From: Thermodesulfobacteriota bacterium
GTDB lineage: Bacteria; Desulfobacterota; Desulfobulbia; Desulfobulbales; JBFMBH01
Reading direction: 5' to 3'
Length of the DNA: 40,091 nucleotides
Assembly (NCBI GenBank): GCA_040755095.1
Contig: JBFMBH010000020.1
Span: 1-40,091 of the forward strand
Positions 8,766 through 19,388 of the stretch are shown one piece after another; the first letter of the stretch is position 1, and each line of letters begins with the position of its first letter. The position numbers and the translations under genes were made by a program. The notes beneath the pieces are model-generated. The model did not search any database. It was not told the DNA's origin and worked only from the letters and a program-made list of their open reading frames with translations.

Positions 8766-8832
8766 GTTGGTGCGGGCAGCGGCTTTTTTCCGGAGCAGCG
8801 AGGACATCTCCCCTGAAGGAACGGATTGTGTC

Positions 8833-10566
8833 GTGGACTTGAGCGCCCTGGCCAGAATCGGTATGGTCCCGGGGGTGGCGGCCATCAGCCTGGTGGCGGT
8901 TGCCGTTTCCCCTCTTCTCTATCTCCTCCTCACCCGGCTCACCGGCGATTTCCAGACCGCCGGGCTGGTGCGGGCGGTGATTATCCCCTCCTGTGTCGCC
9001 CCTTTTCTCAGCTACTTCGTGCTCACCCTGCTGCGGCGCACCGAAGAGGCCCGCAGCCGCTACCAGGGACTGGTGGAGACGATGCAAGACGGGGTGCTCC
9101 ATCTCGGTGCCGACGGCCTCATCCTGACCGCGAATCCCGCCTGGGAGGCCCTGACTGGACACCGGCCCCAGGATGTCGTCGGCAGGCCCCTTGATGCCCT
9201 GGTGCCGGAGGGCGAGCGCCAGCGGGTGGAGCGGGGGCTGCAAGTGCTCCGGGACGGGCGAGCGAGTACGGATCTCCATCTCCGCCTGCCCCATCGTGCC
9301 GGTGGCGAGATCCTGGCCGAGCTTCGTCTGAGCCGGCAGGGGAGGTCCGGTGTCCTGGACCGGGTGGTGGCGGTGGTGCGGGACATCACCGAGCGCCAAC
9401 GGCTGGAGGGGGAGCTGCGGCAGGCCCGACAGCTGGAGGCCGTCGGCCGGCTGGCCGCCGGCGTGGCCCACGACTTCAACAACATCCTCAACATCATCGA
9501 GGGCCATGTTCGGCTCTCGCTCCTGGAGGCGGAAGCAGCCGGACCACTGCGGGAGAGCCTGGACGGCATCGCCCAGGCTGGCAGCCGTGCGGCGGCCGTG
9601 GTGCGGCAGCTCCTGGCCTACAGCCGGCAGCCCACCGGCGAGCGGGTGCCGGTGCGGCTGCAGGACCTCCTGGCCGAGACCCTGCGTGGGGTGTCCGGTG
9701 CCCTGCCGCCGGGGATCACCCTCCATCAGGAGCTGGACCAGGCCTGCGGACCGGTGCTCGGCGACCCCGCCGGGCTCCAGCAGGTGGTCCTCAATCTGGT
9801 CACCAATGCCCAACAGGCCATGGCCGGCGGGGGGACCCTGGAGGTGCGCCTGGACCGGGCGGAGCTGCCGGCCGCCGCGGAGGTCCCCCTGAGCCTGCCA
9901 GCCGGCACCTACCTGCGGCTGACCGTGACGGATACCGGCTCAGGCATGGACGAGGCGACCCGGCAGAGAATCTTCGAGCCGTACTTCACCACCAAGGCAC
10001 TGGGCAAGGGGACGGGACTGGGGCTGGCCATGGCCCACGGGGTGGTCCTGGCCCATGGCGGCGGTGTACAGGTGCACAGCCGGCCCGGTCAAGGCAGCCG
10101 CTTCCTGGTCTTTCTGCCAGAGGAGAATGCCCCAGGGCGCCTGCCCGCATCACAACAGGAAGGGGAGGGAGAGCCTATGCCGGCCAAAGGCATTCGCGTG
10201 CTGTATGTGGACGACGAGGAGATGAGTCTTTCCGTCTGGAGGATGACCCTCCAGAGGCTCGGGTTCGAGGTCACAGCCTGCTTCCGGGCGGACCAGGCCC
10301 TGGAGCGGCTCCAGGAGATGCCGGACGGCTTTGATGTCGTGCTCACCGACCAGCGGATGCCGATCATGACCGGTCTGGAGCTCTGCCAGGCCATCCACGC
10401 CATCCGGCCGCACCTGCCGGTACTGTTGGCCACCGGCTGGAACGACCTGGCCTCCGCGGAGGAGGCCCTGGCCCAGGGGGTCTGGAAGGTGATCCCCAAG
10501 CCCCACCAGCTGGATGATCTGGTGTCTGCCCTGCTCGAGGCCGCCGGCTCCCCCCTCCGTTCCTGA
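8833..10566 (+). CDS. Membrane hybrid histidine kinase (TM-PAS-HisKA-HATPase-REC)
   Basis: A 577-residue kinase if started at GTG 8833 (GAAGGA at 8815-8820); ATG 8863 is an alternative, while the in-frame ATG at 8737 lies in the tRNA terminator. Two membrane helices (~13-33 and ~44-66) with almost no periplasmic loop precede a PAS domain (~75-185) ending in the DITERQRLE linker. The H-box VAHDFNN has the phosphorylated His at ~213, the N-box contains [10 protein letters not shown], and DTGSGMD and [10 protein letters not shown] form the G-boxes. The C-terminal receiver has VDDEE, Asp ~506 in LTDQRMP, and the conserved Thr (ATGW) and Lys (PKPHQ). It has no DNA-binding output, so it signals by phosphotransfer. 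The last 135 bp of the gene are duplicated after the next gene. Confidence 0.9.
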   Translation: MDLSALARIGMVPGVAAISLVAVAVSPLLYLLLTRLTGDFQTAGLVRAVIIPSCVAPFLSYFVLTLLRRTEEARSRYQGLVETMQDGVLHLGADGLILTANPAWEALTGHRPQDVVGRPLDALVPEGERQRVERGLQVLRDGRASTDLHLRLPHRAGGEILAELRLSRQGRSGVLDRVVAVVRDITERQRLEGELRQARQLEAVGRLAAGVAHDFNNILNIIEGHVRLSLLEAEAAGPLRESLDGIAQAGSRAAAVVRQLLAYSRQPTGERVPVRLQDLLAETLRGVSGALPPGITLHQELDQACGPVLGDPAGLQQVVLNLVTNAQQAMAGGGTLEVRLDRAELPAAAEVPLSLPAGTYLRLTVTDTGSGMDEATRQRIFEPYFTTKALGKGTGLGLAMAHGVVLAHGGGVQVHSRPGQGSRFLVFLPEENAPGRLPASQQEGEGEPMPAKGIRVLYVDDEEMSLSVWRMTLQRLGFEVTACFRADQALERLQEMPDGFDVVLTDQRMPIMTGLELCQAIHAIRPHLPVLLATGWNDLASAEEALAQGVWKVIPKPHQLDDLVSALLEAAGSPLRS

Positions 10567-10593
10567 GCGGCGGGCCGGCGCGTAAGACACGGT
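10429..10593 (+). repeat. Direct repeat copy 1 (3' end of the kinase receiver domain)
   Basis: This 165-bp stretch spans the last 138 bp of the kinase gene, including its stop, plus 27 bp downstream. It matches 11828-11992 without gaps (constant offset 1399) with about nine substitutions, roughly 95% identity. Together the two copies bracket the Rpn-family gene. Confidence 0.9.
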
Positions 10594-10796
10594 CAGCCTC
10601 TACTGGGGATACCCGTGCCACGTGGCCCTGCGTTGCGGGACGATCAGTGCCGGTGGGGCGCCACAGCAGCCGGCTTTGGCCCTCACTGTTGCGGGTGGGG
10701 ATGGCCTCGCCGTGATGACTGCCGAGACTGCCCCGTCCCCTGACCGACCCCTGCTTTCCGCTTGCAATCCCCGAACGACAAAGGCATGTTCAGGTC

Positions 10797-11813
10797 ATGG
10801 ACCATGATGGCGGTTACAAGCATCTTTTTTCCCACCGGGAGATGATCGCCGATCTTCTTGTCGGCTTCGTCCGGGAGGACTGGGTGGCCCAACTAGATCT
10901 TGCCACCCTGGAGCGGGTGAGCGGCAGCTATGTTGCCGACGACCTCCGGGAGCGGGAGGATGACCTCGTCTGGCGGGTGCGCTGGGGTGAGGAGTGGCTG
11001 TTCGTCTACCTGCTCATCGAATTCCAGTCGTCCGTGGACCGGTTCATGGCCGTCCGGATCATGGCCTACCTGGCGCTCTTGTATCAGGACATCATCCGGC
11101 AAGGCTGGCTGAGCACGGGCGGCCAGTTGCCGCCGGTGCTGCCGGTGGTACTGTACAACGGCGACCCTCGCTGGACCGCGGCCACCAACATCCGGGACCT
11201 CATCGTCCCGGTCCCAGGTGGCCTGGCGGCGTACCGGCCGGAGGTCCGCTACCTGCTCCTGGATGAAGGCCGCTACCAGGAGGCCGAGCTCGCCCCCTTG
11301 CGCAACCTGGTGGCAGCGTTGTTCCGCCTCGAGAACAGCCGAACCCCGGCGGACATCAGCCGGGTGCTGGAGAACCTCATCGCCTGGCTGGCAGCTCCCG
11401 CGCAAGCCAGCATCCGCCGGTCCTTCACCGTGTGGATGAGGCGGGTGCTGTTGCCTGGCCGCATGCCAGGGGCCATCATCCCGGAAGTCGGGGACCTTCA
11501 GGAGGTGAAGAGCATGCTTGCGGAACGTGTCAAGGAATGGACCAGGGAATGGCAGCGCCAGGGAATGGAGGAGGGCATGGCCCAGGGCATGGCCCAGGGC
11601 ATGGCCCAGGGCATGGCCCAGGGCATGGCCAAGGGCATGGCCAAGGGCATGGCCAAGGGCCAAGCCGTGATCCTGTTCCGGCAGGTGGAGCTGAAGTTTG
11701 GCCCGGCCTCAGCAGAGGTCCGGCAACGGCTGGAGACCGCCAGCCAGGAGGAGTTGGAGCGCTGGAGCGGCCGGATACTTACCGCCACCTCCTTGGAGGA
11801 GCTGTTCGGCTGA
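10797..11813 (+). CDS. Rpn-family recombination-promoting nuclease / PD-(D/E)XK 'transposase'
   Basis: A 338-residue protein of the Rpn (Transposase_31, PF04754-like) family, DNA nucleases that stimulate RecA-independent recombination and have recently been linked to phage defence. The N-terminus MDHDGGYKHLF and the block DDLVWRVRWGEEW...VYLLIEFQSS supply the family's PD-(D/E)XK signature (Asp56, Glu75-x-Gln77). Residues ~105-240 are the usual LPPVLPVVLYNG region. Near the C-terminus lie four GMAQ and three GMAK units encoded by a 12-bp tandem repeat, followed by a DUF4351-like tail (LEELFG). The start at 10797 has only a weak purine stretch upstream. It is flanked by near-identical direct repeats of the neighbouring kinase gene. 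Length and motifs look intact. Confidence 0.85.
   Translation: MDHDGGYKHLFSHREMIADLLVGFVREDWVAQLDLATLERVSGSYVADDLREREDDLVWRVRWGEEWLFVYLLIEFQSSVDRFMAVRIMAYLALLYQDIIRQGWLSTGGQLPPVLPVVLYNGDPRWTAATNIRDLIVPVPGGLAAYRPEVRYLLLDEGRYQEAELAPLRNLVAALFRLENSRTPADISRVLENLIAWLAAPAQASIRRSFTVWMRRVLLPGRMPGAIIPEVGDLQEVKSMLAERVKEWTREWQRQGMEEGMAQGMAQGMAQGMAQGMAKGMAKGMAKGQAVILFRQVELKFGPASAEVRQRLETASQEELERWSGRILTATSLEELFG
11574..11657 (+). repeat. 12-bp tandem repeat, seven units, inside the Rpn gene
   Basis: Four copies of GGCATGGCCCAG (11574-11621) are followed by three of GGCATGGCCAAG (11622-11657). The period is a multiple of three, so changes in copy number keep the frame and add or remove GMAQ/GMAK tetrapeptides in a helical linker. 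Confidence 0.95.
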
Positions 11814-11827
11814 GGTGCACCAGGCCC

Positions 11828-11992
11828 GCCACCGGCTGGAACGACTTGGCCTCCGCGGAGGAGGCCCTGGCCCAGGGGGTCTGGAAGGTGATCCCCAAGC
11901 CCCACCAGCTGGATGATCTGGTGTCGGCCCTGATCCAGGCCGCCGGCTCCGCCCCCCGTTCCTGGGCGGCGGGCCGGCGCGCAAGACGCGGT
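11828..11992 (+). repeat. Direct repeat copy 2 (orphan fragment of the kinase receiver domain)
   Basis: A non-functional second copy of 10429-10593 starting 14 bp after the Rpn stop codon. The kinase stop TGA has become TGG here, and the fragment has no start, so it is debris. It ends 13 bp before the stop codon of the convergent protease gene and fills most of the 192-bp gap; nothing else is visible there. Confidence 0.9.
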
Positions 11993-12005
11993 GCTCATCT
12001 CCTTC

Positions 12006-15000
12006 TCAGTCGCCACCCCACTGCACCGCCCGGCTGGCGGTGCCTTCCGGCCCGGCGACGGTGACCGTCGCCGGTGCCGCCGTCGCGGACAGGCTCCGCA
12101 CCGTCAGCTCCCAGCGGCCCTGGGAGGCGTTCCAGGTCATGGGCCCGAAACCGGCCACCGTCAGAGCGGCATCGGCACCGTAGGCGCTGGTGGCCCGCAC
12201 CGACAGGGTCCGGCTCTGGTAGCGGGCCCGGGTGACGGCGATGGTGGTCACCGCCAGGTCGAAGGCCGGCATGGTCGCGGTCAGCTGGCCATCCGTGACC
12301 GTGATGACGATCCCGCGGGTGATACTGGCCTGGCTGGTGGTGGGGGTGCCGGCAAGGGTGCCGGTGGCGGGGTCGAAGCTGGCCCAGGCCGGCCGGTTGG
12401 CGATGGAGAAGGCCAGCGCATCGCCGTCCGGATCGCTGGCCAGGGGGGTGAAGGCATAGGGCTCGTTGACCCGGGCCGAGATGCCCGGGGTGCCGCTGAT
12501 GGCCGGCGCCCGGTTCGCGGCCGTGACAGTCACCTGCACGGTGCCGACGTTGGAGACCAGGCCGTTGTCGGCCACAAAGGTGAACTGGTCGTGCCCCGTG
12601 GCGCCCGGGTTGGGGGTGTAGGTGCAGGCGCCGGTGGCCGGATCGGTGATCTCGGCGTGGCCCAGGAGGCCGTCCGCCACCAGGCGGAAGGCCGGTGCCG
12701 GGCAGCCGCTGTCCGCAGCAGTGAGGACGCCCGCTACCGCCTGGTCCTCCAGGGTGGTCCAGGCGTCGTCCTGGGTCTGGGGCACGCTCGCCACCAGGGC
12801 ATACTTGACCAGGAGGGGCTGCCAGGCGCCAGCGACGACCGACCGGCCGGCGAGATAGACCGCGCAGCCGTCCAGGGCCAGGGCTGCCGGATAGTCCCAG
12901 TCGCCGCCATCGTAGAAGGCCAGCCAGGCCATGGTGCCTTCGCTGTCCAGCATCGCCAGGGCCAGGTCATACCGGTTATAGGCCCCCAGCGCCAGAAGGT
13001 TGCCGGCCGGGTCCATGGTCAGGCCGTAAAAGGGGCCCTCGCCGGTCTCCTGGCTGTAATCCCGGGCCCACAGCAGCTGGCCTTGGGCGTCGTATTTGAG
13101 GAGCCAGGGCGGTGCCGAGCTGAGGTTGTACTGCTGGGCCGCCACATAGACGTGGCCCGCCCCGTCGGTCACCACGGCGTTGCCCTGGGGGCCGCCCCAG
13201 GTCCCCACCCGGGCCTGGTGGCTCCACTGCTGCCGGCCAGCCTCGTCGCAGCTCATGGTGAGGATGGCCTGCTCGGCGCTGCCCGCACCGGCGGTGCCGG
13301 TAGCCACGACCGTGCCGGCCTGGTCCACAGCCAGGGCCAAGACCAGGTCGCTGCCGCCGCTGTCATGGGTGGTCGCCCACAACCCGGCGCCGTCGGGGCT
13401 GTATTTGAGCACCAGGGCATCGGCGTCGACGCCGTTGTGGCTGGCGCCGCCGGCATAGACGTTGCCCGCCCTGTCGACCCGCACCGCGAAGCCCATAAAG
13501 CCGCCGCCGGCCGGGCCGTAAAGGGCCTGCCACAGAACGCCCCCATCCGGGTCCCGTTTGCTGGTCTCGATCTGGCCGCTGGCCGTGGTGGCCACGGTGA
13601 CGATGTTGCCGGCTGAATCGATATCCACGCCGGTGAGGTAGTCGGCCGGCAGGGCCCAGAGCCGTTGCCCGCTGGGGGCGTACTTCTCCAGCCCCGAGCC
13701 GCCGGCCAGGACGACGTTGCCCTGGGGGGCCACCGCCACCCCCCGGGGGGCGAACAGGCTGCTCACCCCGGTCTGGCGCCAGGCCGTTTCCACGGCCGCC
13801 ACCCTGAGGTCGAAGGCGGGCAGGGTGGCCGTGGCCTGGCCGTCGCTCACCGTGATGACGATGCCTGCTGTGGTGCCCAGGTCGGCCATCCCCGGCGCTC
13901 CCGACAGGAGCCCGCTGTCCGCCGCCAGCGTGGCCCAGGCCGGCAGGTTGGCCGCCGCAAAGACCAGGGGATCGCCATCCACATCCGTGGCCGCGACCTT
14001 CGACTGGAACGGATGGCCGACCTTGGCCACCGTGGCCGGCCCGCCCCGGAAGACCGGCGGGTCGTTGACCGGCGTCACCTCCAGGGAGACGAAGGCCGGG
14101 TTGGAGAGGCCGAAGCCGTTGTCCGCCTGGACCTGGAAGCTGTCGCTGCCCGAAAAATCCGGCGCCGGGGTGTAGGTGAAGGCGCCGGTAGCGGCATCGT
14201 CCAGGATCACGGTGCCGTGGCTGGCCTGGCCGGTCACGGCGAAGGTGAGCGGCAGGCCGGAGGGGTCCTCGGCCAGCAGCTCGCCCTGGATGGGGGTGTC
14301 TTCGGCCAGCACCAGGGTCTGGTTCAGGGCCGTCGGCGGCGGGTAGACCACCGTCAGGTCGAGCTCCAGGTGATCGGCCAGGCCATGGGCGTCCCTGGCC
14401 TCGATGACCATCCGGTAGGTGCCCACGGTAGCGCACTGACCGGTGATCCGGCCGCTGGCCGGATCCAGGGTCAGGCCGGGCGGCAGGGCCCCGGCCACCA
14501 CCTGCCAGAGCACCGCCGCGCTGCCGCAGCCTACGGTCAGGCTGGCCTGCCAGGGCTGGCCGGCGCTGATGGCGGCCAGGGCCGGCGGCGCGATGCGCGG
14601 GCCCTGGTTGGCGTACTTCCTGATCCCATACCAGGAATAGCTGCGGTACAGGACATAGCCGTTGCCGCAGCTGTCCAGGGCCATGGCCTGGGGTATCTGG
14701 CCGGCGGCGTCGGCCTGCCACTGGCGGCTGCCGTCGCCCGCCGCCAGGGCCGCGGCTACCGAGGAATCGCTGAAGAAGAGGCGGCCCCGGTCATCGGCGG
14801 CCACCGCCCGGAAGGGGTCGCCGTTGTCGCTGCTGCCGGCGAAATAGTCCCACCGGAGCTGACCGCTGGCATCGAACCCCGCCAGGAAGAAGTGGCCGCC
14901 GTAGCGGGTGCGGCCGGCGACGCCGATCTCCCCGCTGGGTGCCACGGCCACGTTTCTGGCCTCGGCCACAAAGGAGCGCCGGGACCACAGGCAGCTGCCG

Positions 15001-18000
15001 TCCGGCGCAAACCGACTCAGCAGGATGCGGCCGGTGCCGAAGGCGGTGCCCACCACGATCACCGCGCCGCCGGGATCGAGGGCGAGGTCGTTGCCCAGGC
15101 CTGGCCGCAGATCCCGCCACAGCTCGTTGCCGTCCCGGTCCAGCTTGACGGTGAGGGCTTCGCCGCCGGCGGCGCCCAGGGCCGAGCCAACGGCGTAGAT
15201 GTTGCCCTCGCCATCCACCGCCACCCCCCGCAGGCCGGGACTCAGCACGCCGCCCGGCCGGGGCAGGAGCGGCCGGGACCAGAGCACCTGGCCGGAAGGA
15301 TCAAGCTTCACCACCAGGAAGTCGCTGTCACTGCCGCCCACGGCCACCACATGGCCTTCCGGGTCCAGCGCCAGATCCGTGAGCCGGGAGGAGGCACCCA
15401 TCGGCACCACCGTTGTCCACAGGACGCTGCCGTCTGCGGCCAATCTGGTCACCGCGCCGTGGGACTGGCTGGTCACCGCTCCGGCCACATAGAGGGCACC
15501 GCCGGCATCCACGACGAGGCCAGTGCTCTCCCCGGGCAGGAAGGTGCCCAGCAGCTCGGCGTGCATGGCGACCGGGATGACGAGGGCGGCCTGGGCCGTG
15601 GCGCCGGCAGCATCAGTCACCGTCACCTGGAAGCTGGAGCTGGTGCCGGCAGCGGCACTGGGAAGGGTGCCGGCGAGGCGGCCGGAGTCCGGGTCCAGGC
15701 TGAGGCCGGCCGGCAGGCTGCCGCCGGCCAGCTGCCAGGTGTAGGGCGGCTGGCCGTAGCGGGCGGTGAGGGTGTGCTGGTAGCCGGCGCCGGCGGTGCC
15801 GGCCGGCAGTGGCAGGCCGGTCATCTCCAGGACGCCGGGCTGGCGGTCGAAGGTCAGCAGATGGGCGTACGGTCCGGCAGCGGCCACCTGCAGCCGGCCG
15901 GTCCGGTCTTCGCAAAGGGCGGTGGCGGTCTCGTCATAGCCGGCCAGGTCCCGGCGCTGGCCGCCCAGGAGCTGGCCATCCCGGTCGTAGGCCAGGAGGA
16001 AGAGATCCTCGCCGCGGCTGCTGCCGCTCTTGCCGGCCACCAGGACCGCATCGTCGCTGCCGGCGGCCACGTCCATGGCCATGTCGTTGCCGCCGCTGTC
16101 GTACGTCGCGGCCCAGAGCACCTGGCCTGCGGCCGACAGCTTGACGGTCAACAGGTCCGCAACCGCCCCCCGGGTCTGGTAGCCGGTGGCATAGGCATCG
16201 CCCCAGCGGTCGATGGCGATGGCCAGGCCGTATTCGTTGCCGTCGCCGTCGTACGTTTGGCTCCATTGGAGGACGCCGCCGGTGTCGAGCCTGGCCACCA
16301 GGAGGTCGGCGCCGGTGTTGCCGTTGGCGGCCCGGCCGGTCACCCATACCCCGCCCTGGCCGTCCAGGGCCACGCCGAAGCCCTGGTCCTCCAGGCCCGC
16401 CGAGTCCAGGGTCTGCTGCCAGGCCAGGACGCCATCGCCGGCCAGCTTGATGAGGGCAAGGTTGCCGGCCAGGGTGCCTGCCACGTAGGCGGCACCGGTG
16501 GCATCCACGGCAATGCCGTGGCCGAAATCCTGGACGCCGGGGGAGGATGCATAGGCCCATTGCAGCCGGCCGGCCGGATCGTGCTTGCGCACCAGAAGCT
16601 GCCGGGAGTAGGCCTGCAGATCCTGCCAGCCGGCCACGAGCACGCTGCCGTCCGGGGCCAGGGCCAGCCCCTCGGCGCACTCGCTCTTTCCCACCGGGCC
16701 GTTGTACCGGTCTTGCCAGAGCACCTGCCCCGCAGAATCGAGCTTCACCACCTGCCAATCCAGGCCGGTGTCGGTCTCTTGGCAGCCGGCCAGATAGCGG
16801 TTGCCGGCGGCATCCACCACGAGATCGTTGATCTGGCTCATGCCGGCCGGGGAGAGGGTGCGCTCCAGGAGCGGCATGGCCAGATCCTGGTAGACCGTGA
16901 GTGTGTACTCCCGGCTGACCACGGTGCCGAAGCCTTCCCCGACCGTGACCGTGAAGGGGAAGGTCCCCGGGCGGGTGGGGATGCCGCTGATGCTCGCCCG
17001 GGAGCTGGAGCCGGCCAAGGACAGGCCGTCCGGCAGGCGGCCGGCGGTGATCGTCCAGGTGTAGGGCGTGCGGCCGCCGCTGGCCAGGATCTCCAGATTG
17101 GCCGGCTGGCCCGCCGGCAGATGGAAAAGCCGGTCGGTGGCGAGGGAAAAGGGCGGCGAGACGATGGTCTCGAAGGCCACGGTGCTGCCCTGGTCGCTGA
17201 ACACGAAATCGAAGCGCTCGCTGGAGCTGGTGGCGGTAAAAAGCCCGGTAAACACCCCGTCCCCGGCCAGGGCGTCGCCCCCCTGGCCGTCATCCGCCAG
17301 CCCGATGGCCGAGCCGCCCGCGGTCAGGACCGTGACCTCGCCGGTCGCAGCGCCGCAGGACAGGCTCAAGGCCGACAGGGCATACTGGCGGCCGGCAACC
17401 GGGGCGGCCGGGACATCCAGGACCGCGTGCACCGGATCCTCCGGGCAGACCAGGGCGTTGGCGGCATTGACCCGCCGGCCGGTGACGCTCCGGCCGGCCA
17501 GGGCCGGGGTCGGGTCGCCGGTGGCCAGGATGCGGTTCCTGATCGCCAGCCACCCCAGCTGTCCGGCCTCGGTCCACACCCCCCGGGCCGCGGCGCACTC
17601 GGCCGGGGTCAGAGAGATGCCGTCGCTGCAGCCGGCGGGCGCCGGCGTCCAGCTGCCGCCGGCTGCGGCACAGGCGCCGGCAGCAGCCAGTCCCGGCAGG
17701 GAGCAGGTGCCGGCGATCCGGGGCGAGGCCGCCGCCAGGAGCGCGGCCAGGCCGGCAACATGGGGGGTGGCCATGGAGGTGCCGGACAGATGGCGGTAGC
17801 CGCTGGGGTCGGACAGAAGCCCGGAAAGCTGCGGCACGCTGGACAGGATATTCACCCCCGGTGCGCCCACATCCACCGAGCGCCGGCCATGGTTCGAGAA
17901 CCAGGCCAACTGGTCGTCGTGGTCCAGGGCGGCCACGGTCAGCACGTTGGGGTTGTCGTAGCTGGCCGGCCAGTCGGGCCTGGCCTCCAGGTCATGGGCG

Positions 18001-19085
18001 TCGTTGCCGGCAGCGGCGATGAAGAGGATGCCCTGTTCCTGGTGCAGCCCGATCATGGCCTGAAACGACGCGGAAGCACCGCCGCCGCCCCAGCTGTTGC
18101 TGGTGGCCACCACCGGCTCCCGCTCCGCCATGGCCAGTACGTACTCCATGCACTCCTCGGCATCGCTGATGGCCCCGTAGCCGTCCTGGCCCAGGAACTT
18201 GCAGCCCAGGAGCCGGACCTGCCAGTTGACGCCGGTCACCCCGAGGCCGTTGTTGCCGGCCGCGCCGATGGTGCCGGCGCAGTGGGTGCCGTGGCCATGG
18301 TCGTCCATGAGGTCGCCGGTGCCGGTGATGGCGTTGATGCCGTGGAGATCGTCGGCATAGCCGTTCTCGTCGTCATCGTCCTTCAGATCGTTCTGCCAGG
18401 CCGGGTTGGGCGTGACCCCGCCGGCCAGGAAACGGCTCTGCTCCGCCCGGTCCTCGTCCACCAGGCCGTCGCCGTCGTCATCCACCCCGCATAGGCCCGG
18501 GCAGCCGTCGCCGTTGGCATCTCCCTCCGCTTCCCGGTCGTTGGTCCACAGGTTTGCCGCCAGGTCCTCGTGGCCGATGTCGATCCCGGTGTCGATCACC
18601 GCCACGATCACCCCCGGATCGCCGGTTTCGACCGACCAGGCCCCGGTGGCCCGGATGTCCCGGCCGGCCGTGCCGCCGGTCTGACCGCTGTTGCGTAAGC
18701 CCCACAGCTCCGGGAAGAGGGGATCGTCCGGGATCACCTCCAGGGCGTGGACGAGATAGTTGGGCTCGGCGTATTCGATCTCCGGATCCTGGCGCAGCTC
18801 CGCCAGGGCGGTCCGGACATCGACCCCCGGCGCCAGCCGCACCCTCTCCACCCCCAGCCTTTTGAGCCCGCGGATCCTGGTGAGCCCCTTCTGCCGCCTC
18901 TTCTTCTCCTGGTCCTTCTTCGGGAGCTTCTGGTGATACTTGACCAGCAGCTCCCCCGGGACATGGGGGCGATCACCGGGAGCAGACCGGTGATCGATCA
19001 CCGCCCCAGCCGGGGCGGGCAGAAGAATGGCAACGGTGACGAGCAGCGCAAGCAGGAGGCGGCAGACAAGGCCGGAGCGGGGCAT
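12006..19085 (-). CDS. Giant secreted subtilisin-like protease with SBBP-type propeller repeats and Ig-like domains
   Basis: A 2359-residue exoprotein started at ATG 19085 (GAGGGAGA upstream). A signal peptide (1-28) is followed by a fervidolysin-like propeptide (~48-120) and an S8 catalytic domain with Asp165 (AVIDTG), His265 (HGHGTH), Asn361 (AAAGN) and Ser437 ([13 protein letters not shown]). A Ca-binding-like DDDGDGLVD loop lies at ~202-210. Downstream, many repeats of the style 'VDAAGNxYLAG...[11 protein letters not shown]' form SBBP-type beta-propellers, alternating with putative Ig (He_PIG-like, '[20 protein letters not shown]') and cadherin-like '[14 protein letters not shown]' domains. 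No sorting anchor is obvious at the C-terminus. It probably degrades extracellular protein while the repeats bind surfaces or polymers. The triad is complete, so it is likely active. The long plus-strand ORF opposite it is a shadow. Confidence 0.92.
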   Translation of the reverse strand: MPRSGLVCRLLLALLVTVAILLPAPAGAVIDHRSAPGDRPHVPGELLVKYHQKLPKKDQEKKRRQKGLTRIRGLKRLGVERVRLAPGVDVRTALAELRQDPEIEYAEPNYLVHALEVIPDDPLFPELWGLRNSGQTGGTAGRDIRATGAWSVETGDPGVIVAVIDTGIDIGHEDLAANLWTNDREAEGDANGDGCPGLCGVDDDGDGLVDEDRAEQSRFLAGGVTPNPAWQNDLKDDDDENGYADDLHGINAITGTGDLMDDHGHGTHCAGTIGAAGNNGLGVTGVNWQVRLLGCKFLGQDGYGAISDAEECMEYVLAMAEREPVVATSNSWGGGGASASFQAMIGLHQEQGILFIAAAGNDAHDLEARPDWPASYDNPNVLTVAALDHDDQLAWFSNHGRRSVDVGAPGVNILSSVPQLSGLLSDPSGYRHLSGTSMATPHVAGLAALLAAASPRIAGTCSLPGLAAAGACAAAGGSWTPAPAGCSDGISLTPAECAAARGVWTEAGQLGWLAIRNRILATGDPTPALAGRSVTGRRVNAANALVCPEDPVHAVLDVPAAPVAGRQYALSALSLSCGAATGEVTVLTAGGSAIGLADDGQGGDALAGDGVFTGLFTATSSSERFDFVFSDQGSTVAFETIVSPPFSLATDRLFHLPAGQPANLEILASGGRTPYTWTITAGRLPDGLSLAGSSSRASISGIPTRPGTFPFTVTVGEGFGTVVSREYTLTVYQDLAMPLLERTLSPAGMSQINDLVVDAAGNRYLAGCQETDTGLDWQVVKLDSAGQVLWQDRYNGPVGKSECAEGLALAPDGSVLVAGWQDLQAYSRQLLVRKHDPAGRLQWAYASSPGVQDFGHGIAVDATGAAYVAGTLAGNLALIKLAGDGVLAWQQTLDSAGLEDQGFGVALDGQGGVWVTGRAANGNTGADLLVARLDTGGVLQWSQTYDGDGNEYGLAIAIDRWGDAYATGYQTRGAVADLLTVKLSAAGQVLWAATYDSGGNDMAMDVAAGSDDAVLVAGKSGSSRGEDLFLLAYDRDGQLLGGQRRDLAGYDETATALCEDRTGRLQVAAAGPYAHLLTFDRQPGVLEMTGLPLPAGTAGAGYQHTLTARYGQPPYTWQLAGGSLPAGLSLDPDSGRLAGTLPSAAAGTSSSFQVTVTDAAGATAQAALVIPVAMHAELLGTFLPGESTGLVVDAGGALYVAGAVTSQSHGAVTRLAADGSVLWTTVVPMGASSRLTDLALDPEGHVVAVGGSDSDFLVVKLDPSGQVLWSRPLLPRPGGVLSPGLRGVAVDGEGNIYAVGSALGAAGGEALTVKLDRDGNELWRDLRPGLGNDLALDPGGAVIVVGTAFGTGRILLSRFAPDGSCLWSRRSFVAEARNVAVAPSGEIGVAGRTRYGGHFFLAGFDASGQLRWDYFAGSSDNGDPFRAVAADDRGRLFFSDSSVAAALAAGDGSRQWQADAAGQIPQAMALDSCGNGYVLYRSYSWYGIRKYANQGPRIAPPALAAISAGQPWQASLTVGCGSAAVLWQVVAGALPPGLTLDPASGRITGQCATVGTYRMVIEARDAHGLADHLELDLTVVYPPPTALNQTLVLAEDTPIQGELLAEDPSGLPLTFAVTGQASHGTVILDDAATGAFTYTPAPDFSGSDSFQVQADNGFGLSNPAFVSLEVTPVNDPPVFRGGPATVAKVGHPFQSKVAATDVDGDPLVFAAANLPAWATLAADSGLLSGAPGMADLGTTAGIVITVSDGQATATLPAFDLRVAAVETAWRQTGVSSLFAPRGVAVAPQGNVVLAGGSGLEKYAPSGQRLWALPADYLTGVDIDSAGNIVTVATTASGQIETSKRDPDGGVLWQALYGPAGGGFMGFAVRVDRAGNVYAGGASHNGVDADALVLKYSPDGAGLWATTHDSGGSDLVLALAVDQAGTVVATGTAGAGSAEQAILTMSCDEAGRQQWSHQARVGTWGGPQGNAVVTDGAGHVYVAAQQYNLSSAPPWLLKYDAQGQLLWARDYSQETGEGPFYGLTMDPAGNLLALGAYNRYDLALAMLDSEGTMAWLAFYDGGDWDYPAALALDGCAVYLAGRSVVAGAWQPLLVKYALVASVPQTQDDAWTTLEDQAVAGVLTAADSGCPAPAFRLVADGLLGHAEITDPATGACTYTPNPGATGHDQFTFVADNGLVSNVGTVQVTVTAANRAPAISGTPGISARVNEPYAFTPLASDPDGDALAFSIANRPAWASFDPATGTLAGTPTTSQASITRGIVITVTDGQLTATMPAFDLAVTTIAVTRARYQSRTLSVRATSAYGADAALTVAGFGPMTWNASQGRWELTVRSLSATAAPATVTVAGPEGTASRAVQWGGD

Positions 19086-19118
19086 GCTGATCTCCCTCGT
19101 TTGGTGAGCACAGTTGCG

Positions 19119-19134
19119 CGGCCAGCGCTGGCCG
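19119..19134. promoter_or_regulatory. 16-bp perfect palindrome in the protease leader
   Basis: CGGCCAGCGCTGGCCG lies between the predicted transcription start (~19161) and the ATG (19085) of the protease gene, where an operator could act. Its 12-bp core GCCAGCGCTGGC recurs just after the ABC permease stop (26910-26921). Function is not shown. Confidence 0.4.
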
Positions 19135-19167
19135 ATGGGGAAAGGGCGAACAAAGGACCAGGGCCGC

Positions 19168-19196
19168 ACTATACTGGCCGGTCGGGGAAGACCCAA
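19168..19196 (-). promoter_or_regulatory. Sigma70-type promoter of the protease gene
   Basis: Read on the minus strand, TTGGGT (19196-19191) and TATAGT (19173-19168) are separated by 17 bp, giving a start near 19161 and a leader of about 76 nt to the ATG. Hexamers and spacing fit; no other candidate is seen in the gap. Confidence 0.55.
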
Positions 19197-19247
19197 TACG
19201 GCAGGGGCACTAATTTGGCCTAAGCGGGGCTAGGCGGAAGGGGAGTC

Positions 19248-19355
19248 GGGGGGGGGGGGGGGGGAGCCGAAACCACCCCCCCCCCCCCCGGGGGGGGGGG
19301 GGGGGGGGGGGGGCGGGGGGGGGGGGGTGGCCCCCCCCACCCCCCCCCCCACCCC
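19248..19355. repeat. Extreme homopolymer tract (poly-G / poly-C)
   Basis: G17 at 19248-19264, C14 at 19276-19289, G24 at 19290-19313, G13 at 19315-19327, then C8, C11 and C4 runs broken by single A residues. The C14/G24 junction forms a long perfect hairpin. It fills most of the 303-bp gap between the protease promoter and the hydrolase stop, and no gene lies there. It could be a real G-quadruplex or terminator-like structure, or an assembly or read artefact; run lengths should not be trusted. Confidence 0.8.
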
Positions 19356-19388
19356 GAGGGGGGATGGGGAGCGAGGAGGAGGGGCTGC

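Noticed and set aside
8737-8832. N-terminal extension of the histidine kinase
   Set aside because: It would start inside the tRNA terminator, and the predicted peptide is not kinase-like; a start at 8833 with an upstream GAAGGA is more likely.
11574-11657. CRISPR-like array
   Set aside because: The repeats are 12 bp, contiguous, without spacers and inside a coding frame. No CRISPR array or cas gene is present in the window.
13665-18494. 1609-residue plus-strand open frame
   Set aside because: Lies entirely opposite the protease gene; composition is His/Gly/Ala/Gln-rich without motifs, the usual antisense shadow of GC-rich coding DNA.
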